Made by a program: the position numbers and the translations under genes
Assembly (NCBI RefSeq): GCF_013464915.1
Contig: NZ_RAVT01000038.1
Coordinates: forward strand, 79 to 39,618
From: Stenotrophomonas maltophilia
GTDB taxonomy: Bacteria; Pseudomonadota; Gammaproteobacteria; Xanthomonadales; Xanthomonadaceae
DNA length: 39,540 nucleotides
Direction of reading: 5' to 3'
Notes under the pieces: model-generated
Seen by the model: only the letters and a program-made list of their open reading frames with translations
Databases searched by the model: none
Told to the model about the DNA's origin: nothing
Shown here: positions 18,324 through 25,530 of the stretch, in pieces
Layout: every line of letters begins with the position of its first letter
Position numbering within the stretch: position 1 is the stretch's first letter

Positions 18324-19124
18324 ATGTCAGTCCAGGTGCAGTCGTTCTTCCACCGTGACAGCAATACCTTCAGCTACCTGGTCAGCGACCCGGCCAGCGG
18401 CGAGGCGGCGCTGATCGACCCGGTCCTGGACTACGACCCGGACACCGACGCCAGCAGCGAAGCACCGTTGCATGCCGCGTTGCAGACCCTCGAGCAACAA
18501 GGCCTGCAGCTGCGCTGGCTGCTGGAAACCCACGCCCACGCCGACCATGTGTCGGCGGGGCGTCGGCTCAAGCGGCGCTTCCCGCAGGCCACGCTCGCCA
18601 TCGGCGAAGGCATCCGTGCAGTACAGGCAACGTTTGCACCACGCTATGGCCTGCAGCTTCCTGGTGCGGATGAGATCTTCGACCACCTGTTCAGCGATGG
18701 CGAAACCTTCGCCCTGGGTGGGCTGGATGGGCAGGTGATCGCCGTGCCCGGGCATACCAGCGACAGCGTCGCCTACCTGATCGGCGATGCACTGTTCACC
18801 GGCGACTCGCTGTTCATGCCCGACGGCGGCACCGCCCGCTGCGACTTCCCTGGTGGCGATGCCGCGCAGCTGTACCGCTCGATCCAGCGCCTGCTGGCCC
18901 TGCCCGATGCGACGCGCGTGTTCGTCTGCCACGACTACGGCCCGGGTGGTCGTGCATTCGCCAGCGAAACCACCATCGGCGAACAGCGCGCGCACAACAT
19001 CCACGTGCACGACGGCGTGGCCGAGGCGGAGTTCGTCAGCGTGCGCCAGGCCCGCGATGCGACGCTGGAAGAACCGAAGCTGATGCAGCCCGCGGTGAAG
19101 GCCAACATCCAGGGCGGGGCGTAA
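18324..19124 (+). CDS. Metallo-beta-lactamase-fold hydrolase, probable persulfide dioxygenase
   Basis: 266 residues. The metal site begins with THAHADH (His70, His72, Asp74, His75) and continues with PGHTSDS, FTGDSLFMPDGGTARCDFPGG and VCHDYGPGG. The TARCDFPGG block is characteristic of ETHE1/Blh-type persulfide dioxygenases, which use one iron to oxidise glutathione persulfide to sulfite. Classical beta-lactamases lack it. A GAGGAG ribosome binding site (18311-18316) overlaps the nuclease stop, so the two genes probably share a transcript, although no functional link is obvious. The opposing small gene ends 23 nt downstream. Enzymatic specificity is inferred from motifs. Confidence 0.88.
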   Translation: MSVQVQSFFHRDSNTFSYLVSDPASGEAALIDPVLDYDPDTDASSEAPLHAALQTLEQQGLQLRWLLETHAHADHVSAGRRLKRRFPQATLAIGEGIRAVQATFAPRYGLQLPGADEIFDHLFSDGETFALGGLDGQVIAVPGHTSDSVAYLIGDALFTGDSLFMPDGGTARCDFPGGDAAQLYRSIQRLLALPDATRVFVCHDYGPGGRAFASETTIGEQRAHNIHVHDGVAEAEFVSVRQARDATLEEPKLMQPAVKANIQGGA

Positions 19125-19146
19125 GCCTTCGCGCCGGAGCCAGGCA

Positions 19147-19599
19147 TCACCGGCACACTGCAGCGCTGCTCCGTGCGCCCGTGGGCGCAATGCCACTGCG
19201 TATGCGCGCAATGACGACGCTGCGGCGGGTTGCCGGCGTGTTCTTCAACAAGGTGCACACTGCAGGCCCCTGCTTGCGGTAGAGCGTCGCGGCCATCTCG
19301 CTGATTTCTTCACTGGCCATGCCATCGGCCACGATCATGAAATCGATCAGTGCCTGCAGCTGCGCCCGCGTCAGTCGACCGCCATCGCGTTCCACCATCG
19401 CGTGTACAGCAGGGATCACACGGTCTTCGATGAAGGGTTCGTCTGCATTGCGCGCTGTGCCAGCACGCGCATCGTGGACGGCAATGAACCGGGTTGCGAT
19501 GACCACCATATCGGCGCCCTGGTCCCGCTCCGTGGCCAGGCAAGGCGTCATGTGCAGCCCCAGGTACGTCAGGATGATGGTACCGAGCGCTCTGATCAT
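19147..19599 (-). CDS. Small secreted protein of unknown function
   Basis: 150 residues that I do not recognise. A hydrophobic N-terminus (about 1-22) resembles a signal peptide. The mature part looks helical, with conserved-looking EDRVIPAVHAMVERDGG and ALIDFMIVADGMASEE segments. Its ATG overlaps the stop of the preceding lipoprotein gene (ATGA), so they are coupled. As last gene of the blaI-led series it may act in the envelope with its neighbours. Confidence 0.65.
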   Translation of the reverse strand: MIRALGTIILTYLGLHMTPCLATERDQGADMVVIATRFIAVHDARAGTARNADEPFIEDRVIPAVHAMVERDGGRLTRAQLQALIDFMIVADGMASEEISEMAATLYRKQGPAVCTLLKNTPATRRSVVIARIRSGIAPTGARSSAAVCR

Positions 19600-20474
19600 T
19601 CGTAGATCACCTCGTGATAGATGGTTTCCTGCAGCAGATCATCCTGCGCGGTGCCCACGAACATCTGCCGGGACAGCACGCGCTGGGCATCGAAGCGGAT
19701 ACGCACGTTGTAGCTCTCCGATGCGTCGCCGCCCTGCAGGTCCAGCACGCCGCCACCAGCATCTGCCTTCAGGGTTCCGCGGTGCAGATCGAAGAGATCG
19801 CGGTACACCGAGTACGCCACGGGAACCGGCTGACCGTCCACGCGCAGTTCCAGGTGCGTGACCTCGCGGCATGGCGAGGTGGTTCCGCCGCACACAACTC
19901 CGCTTGCGGCCGGTGCATCGGCCGTGCGCATGGCAAGTGTGGCTTCCACCCGTCGGGTGGCAGATGCGTCTGACAGGCGTACCTTCGACTTCTGCGTCAA
20001 TACACGCGAGGAAGGGGCCTTCAGTACCTGCAGGGCCTGCCGCAGGCGCTGCAGCTGTTCCGCACATTGCACCGGCGCTTCCGCGGAATCGGCACAGGCC
20101 GCCTGCAACTGCAACGCATCCACCTGTGCAGCGGTGATTTCGCCGCGATCGACCTTCATTGCCACCGCGCCGACCAGAAGCGAAAGATCACTGCGCTCTC
20201 CCCCATCGAGGATCGCCTGCCGTGCAACCTTCAGGAGGGCCGGCGGCTGGGTGGCGAGCAGTTCGGCGATGCAGGGCGATCGCGGGCGAATCTGCAGCGC
20301 CCCCCGCAGATACGCCACGCGCGCGGGCTCGTCCAGCGCTGCCAGGTAGCCGCCGGCCGAGCAGGCCGGCGGAGCATTTCGATACGCGTCCAGGTCGTGC
20401 TTGTCCTGCCCATGCGGCGTGCAACCGGCCAGTACGCAGGAAAGCCCGGCCAGCATGATTGTCCAGATCTTCAT
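19596..20474 (-). CDS. Lipoprotein of unknown function
   Basis: 292 residues. Lipobox VLAGC predicts lipidation at Cys18. I recognise no domain. The N-terminal half appears helical and cysteine-containing (Cys in PPACSAGGY, SPCIAE, QAACADS and PVQCAEQ), while the C-terminal half is beta-rich. The frame is open ten codons further upstream, but the ATG at 20474 starts a good lipoprotein signal and has GGAAGC upstream. It lies 80 nt after the TonB-like lipoprotein gene and overlaps the next small gene by 4 nt. Confidence 0.75.
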   Translation of the reverse strand: MKIWTIMLAGLSCVLAGCTPHGQDKHDLDAYRNAPPACSAGGYLAALDEPARVAYLRGALQIRPRSPCIAELLATQPPALLKVARQAILDGGERSDLSLLVGAVAMKVDRGEITAAQVDALQLQAACADSAEAPVQCAEQLQRLRQALQVLKAPSSRVLTQKSKVRLSDASATRRVEATLAMRTADAPAASGVVCGGTTSPCREVTHLELRVDGQPVPVAYSVYRDLFDLHRGTLKADAGGGVLDLQGGDASESYNVRIRFDAQRVLSRQMFVGTAQDDLLQETIYHEVIYE

Positions 20475-20554
20475 CCCCAGCTTCCGTTGCCGTGTCGCCC
20501 GCACTGTACGCCTGCGCGGGCGACGGCGCCTGCCTGGCCGGCCATGGCCCGGCG

Positions 20555-21118
20555 CTAGCGCCCCTGCGTGCGCACCACATGCTGGCCCTTCACGACCTCG
20601 AAGGTGAAGGCGTACTGCAGGGTAACGGCCACCGGTTCGACCCGCTCGGCGCCGCGGCAGTCGCCGCGATCAGCCGGCACCTTGCCCGCTGCGAAGTGGC
20701 AGACCGCGGCGGGCGAGTACTTCCACATCGCAACTGCCTCCTGCGCGGCCTGCAGCAAGGGCGCATTCTCCGGTACCCCACCCGCACTGCATTGGCTGCG
20801 GTCGGTCAGCGGCATGCTGCGCTCAACGCTGCCCTGCGCATCCACCACCACCTGCAGGCAGACCGTGGTCGGCGGCAGCGAGGTGCGTGGATCGCGCTCG
20901 CCCACCACCGGATCGGGTGCCGTATGCAGCTGCGGCATGCGGTAGCCTTCGCTGGCGGCCAGCGTGTAGGGCTGGATCTGGCCGGCGCCGCCTCCGGCAT
21001 CGGGCCGCAGGCGCTGGTGACCAACATTCTCGCTGCGGGTATCGACGGTGGTCAGGCGATCCTGGGTTGCACACCCCGCCAGCAGCGCCGCCATCGCCAG
21101 CAGCGGCGCCCGCTTCAC
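20555..21118 (-). CDS. Lipoprotein with a TonB C-terminal-like domain
   Basis: 187 residues; lipobox LLAGC gives lipidation at Cys16. The C-terminal half (about 75-180) has the pattern of a TonB C-terminal fold: a VCLQVVVDAQGSVE strand-turn, a helix LLQAAQEAVAMWKYSPA, and a final AVTLQYAFTFEV strand. Extra cysteines suggest disulfides. Being a lipoprotein without a membrane-spanning helix or proline-rich arm, it is unlikely to transduce proton-motive energy. It starts at GTG overlapping the stop of the M56/TonB fusion gene, so the two products are made together and may interact. Confidence 0.75.
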   Translation of the reverse strand: MKRAPLLAMAALLAGCATQDRLTTVDTRSENVGHQRLRPDAGGGAGQIQPYTLAASEGYRMPQLHTAPDPVVGERDPRTSLPPTTVCLQVVVDAQGSVERSMPLTDRSQCSAGGVPENAPLLQAAQEAVAMWKYSPAAVCHFAAGKVPADRGDCRGAERVEPVAVTLQYAFTFEVVKGQHVVRTQGR

Positions 21119-22356
21119 TTCGCGTCCTCGGTGTCATCCATGGCGTAGGTGATCGGGACGCGTACGGCAGCGGCCACCGGCTTGCCGTTCTTTACTGCCG
21201 GACGATAGGTCCAGCTGCGTGCGGCAGCGATGGAGACGGCGTCGAACACCCCAGGATTGGTCGCACTGAGCACCTGCACATCGGTCGGATGGCCCTGTTC
21301 GTCCACTTCGATGCGCAGATTGACCACGCCTACCTGGCGCTGCTCGAACGCGGACTTCGGATAGGACGGTGGCGGCATCTTGTCCACCTGGATGGGACGG
21401 TCCAGCCCCGCCCTGGCCGCATCTTCCTGCGCATGCTCGAATGGCTCGACACCGATCCGGGTGCCACCGGCCGCGCCGCCCTGGCTGGCCCACGCCACTG
21501 CGCCCATGCCCACGCACAACCCGACCACCAGCACCTGCCCGGACACCCACGGCAATGCCTTCCGCTTGGACTGCTTCAACATGGCGATACGCTCCTTCAA
21601 CACGGGTTGGCTGCGCCAATGGCAGACCGCTGGCGCAACCGGGTGGACCAGCTGCGCCTTCAGCAGCGTGCTGGCGTAGAGGCCGCGCAGCGCAGGCTGC
21701 GGACCGATGGTGCGGGCATCGCAGGCCAGTTCCTGGTCGCGCAGGAAGCGGCGTGCGGCCCACGGCAGCAGCGGGTGGAACCAGAACACCGCGCGGACCA
21801 GCAGCAGCGCACCGTTGGCCCAGTGGTCGCCATGGCGGCGATGGCTGCGCTCGTGCTGCAGGATCAGGTTCTGCTCCTGTGCGGTGAACTGCTGATCGAA
21901 TGCCGGGCCGACCACGATGCGTGGCCGCCACAGGCCGACCAGCGCCGGCAGCCCGGGATCGCCGCTGGCCTGCCAGCTACCATCGGCACGTGCACGCAGT
22001 GGGCCCATGCTGCGTTCGAAACGACGCTGCGCACGCAGGTCGCGCAGCAGGCAGATGCCGGTGCCCAGCGCCCATGCCAGCAGCAACAGCCGTGCCCATG
22101 GCAGCGCGGGGGCGGCCAGTCCATCCACCGCCCCTGGCACCACTTTCAGCGGCACTGTCGGCACGTGCTGCAACAGCGCAGCCTGTGGCAATGGCAACAG
22201 CAAGGTCACCAGCAGCAACGGCAGCAGCCACCAGCTGCGATAGGCCAGCCCGGCGCCGCCCAGGCTCACCAGCAGCGGTCGCAGCGCCGCCAGCAGCAGC
22301 ACGCCCACCGCCAGCCACAGGCTGGCCCGCCACAGTCCGTCGAGCAGCTCAGTCAT
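21115..22356 (-). CDS. M56 family membrane metallopeptidase (BlaR1-like) fused to a TonB C-terminal domain
   Basis: 413 residues. The N-terminal part (1-290) has BlaR1/MecR1 topology: several membrane helices and a zinc protease site HERSH (168-172) with the third ligand in DQELACDA (Glu209). In BlaR1 this site leads to inactivation of the BlaI repressor. A helix near 270-290 crosses the membrane again. Residues about 315-405 are a TonB C-terminal domain (PPPSYPKSAFEQRQVG ... SWTYRPAVKNGKPVAA), not the penicillin-binding sensor of true BlaR1. A beta-lactam signal is therefore doubtful; this domain may sense another periplasmic cue. It overlaps blaI by 8 nt and the next lipoprotein by 4 nt. 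Confidence 0.88.
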   Translation of the reverse strand: MTELLDGLWRASLWLAVGVLLLAALRPLLVSLGGAGLAYRSWWLLPLLLVTLLLPLPQAALLQHVPTVPLKVVPGAVDGLAAPALPWARLLLLAWALGTGICLLRDLRAQRRFERSMGPLRARADGSWQASGDPGLPALVGLWRPRIVVGPAFDQQFTAQEQNLILQHERSHRRHGDHWANGALLLVRAVFWFHPLLPWAARRFLRDQELACDARTIGPQPALRGLYASTLLKAQLVHPVAPAVCHWRSQPVLKERIAMLKQSKRKALPWVSGQVLVVGLCVGMGAVAWASQGGAAGGTRIGVEPFEHAQEDAARAGLDRPIQVDKMPPPSYPKSAFEQRQVGVVNLRIEVDEQGHPTDVQVLSATNPGVFDAVSIAAARSWTYRPAVKNGKPVAAAVRVPITYAMDDTEDAK

Positions 22357-22714
22357 GGTCCAGCTCCTGGATCAGCTTCTTCAGTTCGGCAATGTCCTGC
22401 GCGCTCAGCTGCCCACGTTCGCTGAAGTGCGCCACCAGTGGCGCCACGCGGCCCTCGAAGACGCGTCCGATGAAGTCCTGGCTCTGCGCCTCCACCCAGG
22501 CCTGGCGCTGCAGCAGCGGCCGGTAAAGGTAGCGCCGTCCATCGCGCTCGGCGGCGATCGCGCCCTTGGTCAGCAGGCGGTTGAGCAGGGTCTTGATGGT
22601 CGGCTCGGCCCAGTCGCGGTGGGCCAGCGCGGCGACCACTTCGTCGGCGCTACGTGGTGCCTGCTGCCACAGCACCTCCATCACAACGGCTTCGGCTTCG
22701 CTGATCGGGGTCAT
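22349..22714 (-). CDS. BlaI/MecI family transcriptional repressor
   Basis: 121 residues, the normal size. The winged helix-turn-helix (about 5-70) includes the family start EAEAVVMEVLWQ, then EPTIKTLLNRLLTKG in the recognition region and the wing RYLYRPL. The C-terminal helices dimerise. In the family the M56 partner, encoded here just downstream with an 8-nt overlap, triggers cleavage of the repressor. A strong promoter with overlapping inverted repeats lies immediately upstream, fitting autorepression. Targets other than its own operon, and possibly the divergent flavin reductase gene, are unknown. Confidence 0.92.
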   Translation of the reverse strand: MTPISEAEAVVMEVLWQQAPRSADEVVAALAHRDWAEPTIKTLLNRLLTKGAIAAERDGRRYLYRPLLQRQAWVEAQSQDFIGRVFEGRVAPLVAHFSERGQLSAQDIAELKKLIQELDHD

Positions 22715-22725
22715 GGTTTACATCC

Positions 22726-22769
22726 GTAATCGACGAATTGATTACGCGCGTAATCGAACCTCATGTCAA
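22726..22769 (-). promoter_or_regulatory. blaI operon promoter with likely BlaI operator
   Basis: On the minus strand TTGACA (22769-22764, a perfect -35) is followed after 17 nt by CGTAAT (22746-22741, -10). A perfect 16-bp palindrome, GATTACGCGCGTAATC (22740-22755), covers the spacer and -10, and a further GTAATC (22726-22731) lies at the expected start of transcription. CGTAATCGA recurs 24 bp apart (22725 and 22749). The arrangement predicts direct occlusion of RNA polymerase by BlaI. Binding is inferred. Confidence 0.72.
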
Positions 22770-22832
22770 GCCCCTCGACTCCGGGTTCATCCCGGCTGCG
22801 CCAGCATCGGTTCCTCCCGCCCCTGGCATCGG

Positions 22833-23390
22833 ATGAAAGCGCTGCCCAAGAAGGACGTCCCGGTCGAGCAGGCCCGCCGCTTCCTCGAACCCGGCCCGAT
22901 CGTGCTGGTCGGCACCGCCTGGCGCGGCCAGCGCAACCTGATGACGATGGGCTGGCACATGGTGATGGGCTTCTCCCCTTCACTGGTCGCCACCTACCTG
23001 TGGAACGAGAACCACAGCCACGGCCTGGCCGTGGGCAGTGGCGAGTGCGTGATCAACGTACCCGGCGTGGAGCTGCTCGATACCGTGGTGGACATCGGCA
23101 ACTGCAGCGGTCGCGAGGTCGACAAGTTCGCCCGGTTCGGGCTGGATGCACTGCCCGCGCGCGAGGTCGGCGCGCCACTGGTGGGGCAATGTCATTCGTG
23201 CTTCGAATGCCGCATCTACGACGACAGCCAGGTGGCATCGAACAACCTGTTCATCTGGGAAATCGTGCGCGCACATGTGGCGCCACGGCCGAAGCTGCCA
23301 CGCACGGTGCACTACCGCGGCGATGGGCAGTTCATGGTGGCCGGCGCCGAAGTCTCGCGTCGACGGCGGTTCAAGCCCGACATGCTGTAA
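22833..23390 (+). CDS. Flavin reductase-like, FMN-binding split-barrel protein
   Basis: 185 residues similar to flavoredoxin/flavin reductase-like domain proteins: the opening PGPIVLVGTAWRGQRNLMTMGWH, then CVINVPGVELLDTVVDIG and NNLFIWEIVRAHV fit the family. It likely binds FMN and may reduce flavin or another electron acceptor; the partner is unknown. The frame is open well upstream, but the ATG at 22833 gives the family N-terminus. It is divergent from blaI, with its start about 80 nt from the operator. The acetyl-CoA hydrolase gene begins 34 nt after its stop on the same strand. Confidence 0.8.
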   Translation: MKALPKKDVPVEQARRFLEPGPIVLVGTAWRGQRNLMTMGWHMVMGFSPSLVATYLWNENHSHGLAVGSGECVINVPGVELLDTVVDIGNCSGREVDKFARFGLDALPAREVGAPLVGQCHSCFECRIYDDSQVASNNLFIWEIVRAHVAPRPKLPRTVHYRGDGQFMVAGAEVSRRRRFKPDML

Positions 23391-23424
23391 TGCCAGCACT
23401 CCCCCACACGCAGGACCGCCCCGC

Positions 23425-25377
23425 ATGACCGAACACCTCACCGACCTGGACGCCGCAGTCGACTGGTTGTTTGCGCGCGTGGACGGGCCGTTGCGGATCG
23501 GGGCACCGCTGGCACTGGGCAAGCCGCACCGGCTGCTCAATGCGCTGTACGCGCGCGTCGAGCACGACCCGTCGCGGCCGCTGCAGCTGTATACCGCGCT
23601 GTCACTGAACCCACCGAAGGTGCGCGGCAACGGCCTGGAAGCGCGCTTCATGGCGCCGTTCGCGCAGCGCCATTTCGGCGATGATTTCCCGCGCCTGGCC
23701 TATGCCGATGCAATCGCGCGCGACGCGTTGCCGGCGCATGTGCAGGTGGAAGAGTTCTACATGCAGTCCGGCGCCCTGCTCGGTTCGCGCCAGGCGCAGT
23801 CCAGCTATACCAGCCTGAACTACACCCACGCCGCCGATGCGGTCGCCCAGCGCGCGCCGCAGGTGATCGTGCAGAAGGTGGCGATGCGGCCGGATGATCG
23901 CCGGCTCTCGCTGTCGTGCAACAACGACATCACCCAGGACACGCTCGATGCCATCGCAGCGCGTGGCCTGCCGCGCCCCCTGCTGATCGCCGAGATCGAC
24001 CCGCAGCTGCCCTACCTGGGCGGCTCGGCCACGGTCGACGTGTCCTTCTTCGATCTGGTGATCACTCCGCCACCGCCGTACCCGGCACTGTTCGGCCTGC
24101 CACGGCAGCCGGTCGGTGATGCCGACTACGCCATCGGCCTGTATGCCAGCACCCTGGTGCGCGACGGCGGCACCCTGCAGATCGGCATCGGCACGCTGGC
24201 CGACGCGCTCAGCCACGCGCTGGTGCTGCGCCACACCGACAACGCGCGCTACCGCCGCGTGCTGCACGCGCTGGATCCGCAGCTGGCCAGCCACCCGCTG
24301 GTGCAGGAGATCGGCGGGCTGGATCCGTTCGAGGTGGGCCTGTACGGCTGCAGCGAAATGCTCAACGAAGGCTTCCGGCGGCTGGTGCAGACCGGGGTGA
24401 TCAAGCGCAAGGTGCATGACGACCTGGCGCTGATGCAGCGCATCGAGAACGGCAGCACGTTGTCCATCGACCATGCCACCCTGGCCGCCGAGGGCGAGTA
24501 CCTGCACGGCGCGTTCTACCTGGGTTCGCCGGAATTCTACGCGTGGCTGCGCACGCTGCCGGAAGACGAATGCCGTGCGATCGGCATGCGCCGCATCAGC
24601 GAGATCAACCAGCTGTACGGCGGCAACGAGACGCTGGAGCGCCTGCAGCGCCGCCACGCGCGCTTCTTCAACTCCTGCATGATGGCCACCGCACTGGGCG
24701 CGGCCGTGTCGGATGCGCTGGACGATGGCCGCGTGGTGTCCGGCGTGGGCGGCCAGTACAACTTCGTGGCGATGGCACATGCGCTGCCGGAAGCGCGCAG
24801 CGTGTTGATGTTCCGCGCTGCGCGCGACGACAAGGGCCAGCGCGAATCGAACGTGCGCTGGAACTACGGGCACACCACCATCCCGCGCCATCTGCGCGAC
24901 ATCTACCTCAACGAATATGGTATCGCCGATCTGCGCGGGCTGACCGACGAGGACTGCGTGTATGCGATGACCGCGATCACCGAGGCTCCGTTCCAGGGTG
25001 GCCTGCTGCAGCAGGCACACGCCTCGCGCAAGCTGCTGGCGGCGCCCCAGCCCGACCCGCAGCGCCTGCAGCGCAACACGCCGCAGGCATTGGCCGCCGC
25101 ACTGGCCCCATTCCGTGCCGATGGCAGCCTGCCCGACTATCCGCTGGGCAGCGACTTCAACGAAATCGAGCAGGTGCTGGTGAAGGCGCTGGGCTGGCTG
25201 AAGGCCCACACGCAGACCCGCGGCGACAAGCTGCGCACGGTCTGGGCCGCGCTGCGGCAGCCGGCCGGTGATGGCGATGCGGTGTACCTGCAGCGCATGG
25301 GCCTGCAGGCACCGAAGGACTTCGCCGAGCGCCTGGACGCGCGACTGCTGCGCCTGGCGCTGGCCCGCACCGCCTGA
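23425..25377 (+). CDS. Acetyl-CoA hydrolase/transferase family protein
   Basis: 650 residues of the family I CoA-transferase/acetyl-CoA hydrolase type. The N-terminal domain holds SYTSLNYTHAADAV and IVQKVAMRPDD; the C-terminal domain has SGVGGQYNFVAMAHALPEARSV, NYGHTTIPRHLRDIYLNEYGIADLRG and the CoA-site GSDFNEIEQVL. Such enzymes use an active-site glutamate to form a glutamyl-CoA intermediate. It is somewhat longer than typical Cat1-like transferases (about 500-550 aa), mainly at the N-terminus. I chose the ATG at 23425, preceded by AGGA; further upstream the frame overlaps the flavin reductase gene. The last base of the stop codon is the first base of a 68-bp perfect palindrome. Confidence 0.85.
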   Translation: MTEHLTDLDAAVDWLFARVDGPLRIGAPLALGKPHRLLNALYARVEHDPSRPLQLYTALSLNPPKVRGNGLEARFMAPFAQRHFGDDFPRLAYADAIARDALPAHVQVEEFYMQSGALLGSRQAQSSYTSLNYTHAADAVAQRAPQVIVQKVAMRPDDRRLSLSCNNDITQDTLDAIAARGLPRPLLIAEIDPQLPYLGGSATVDVSFFDLVITPPPPYPALFGLPRQPVGDADYAIGLYASTLVRDGGTLQIGIGTLADALSHALVLRHTDNARYRRVLHALDPQLASHPLVQEIGGLDPFEVGLYGCSEMLNEGFRRLVQTGVIKRKVHDDLALMQRIENGSTLSIDHATLAAEGEYLHGAFYLGSPEFYAWLRTLPEDECRAIGMRRISEINQLYGGNETLERLQRRHARFFNSCMMATALGAAVSDALDDGRVVSGVGGQYNFVAMAHALPEARSVLMFRAARDDKGQRESNVRWNYGHTTIPRHLRDIYLNEYGIADLRGLTDEDCVYAMTAITEAPFQGGLLQQAHASRKLLAAPQPDPQRLQRNTPQALAAALAPFRADGSLPDYPLGSDFNEIEQVLVKALGWLKAHTQTRGDKLRTVWAALRQPAGDGDAVYLQRMGLQAPKDFAERLDARLLRLALARTA

Positions 25378-25444
25378 AAAAAGGGGACGGAGGGGATTAA
25401 GTCGTTTGTGCACAAACGACTTAATCCCCTCCGTCCCCTTTTTT
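25377..25444. terminator. 68-bp perfect palindrome with A6 and T6 ends
   Basis: Bases 25377-25410 are the exact reverse complement of 25411-25444: 34-bp arms with no loop. It opens AAAAAAGGGGACGG, is centred on TTTGTGCACAAA and ends in T6. On either strand the transcript would form a long stem followed by U residues, so it can serve as a bidirectional terminator for the hydrolase gene and for convergent tkt. Its length and perfection exceed any normal terminator; it may be a mobile palindrome. Confidence 0.8.
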
Positions 25445-25446
25445 CT

Positions 25447-25470
25447 CATCCACGCATGGCGTGGATCTAC
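25447..25470. repeat. SMAG palindrome
   Basis: Stem ATCCACGC-ATG-GCGTGGAT ending in CTAC. The 24-nt unit is identical to the copy at 36177-36200. It lies between the 68-bp palindrome and the tkt terminator. Confidence 0.8.
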
Positions 25471-25482
25471 TCTGGAGAACGA

Positions 25483-25508
25483 GAAAGGCCGGCTTGCGCC
25501 GGCCTTTC
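25483..25508 (-). terminator. Intrinsic terminator of tkt
   Basis: 11-bp stem GAAAGGCCGGC / GCCGGCCTTTC around TTGC, 22 nt past the tkt stop. T-rich on the 3' side of both strands. Confidence 0.72.
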
Positions 25509-25530
25509 CTTTGTTGCGCCGAGAGGCTGC

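Noticed and set aside
18324..19124. Metallo-beta-lactamase-fold gene as an antibiotic-resistance enzyme
   Set aside because: The TARCDFPGG block and lack of a signal peptide indicate a persulfide dioxygenase-type protein, not a periplasmic beta-lactamase.
21115..22714. blaI-M56 pair as the regulator of the L1/L2 beta-lactamases
   Set aside because: No beta-lactamase gene is present, the sensor lacks a penicillin-binding domain, and L2 is known to be under AmpR control.
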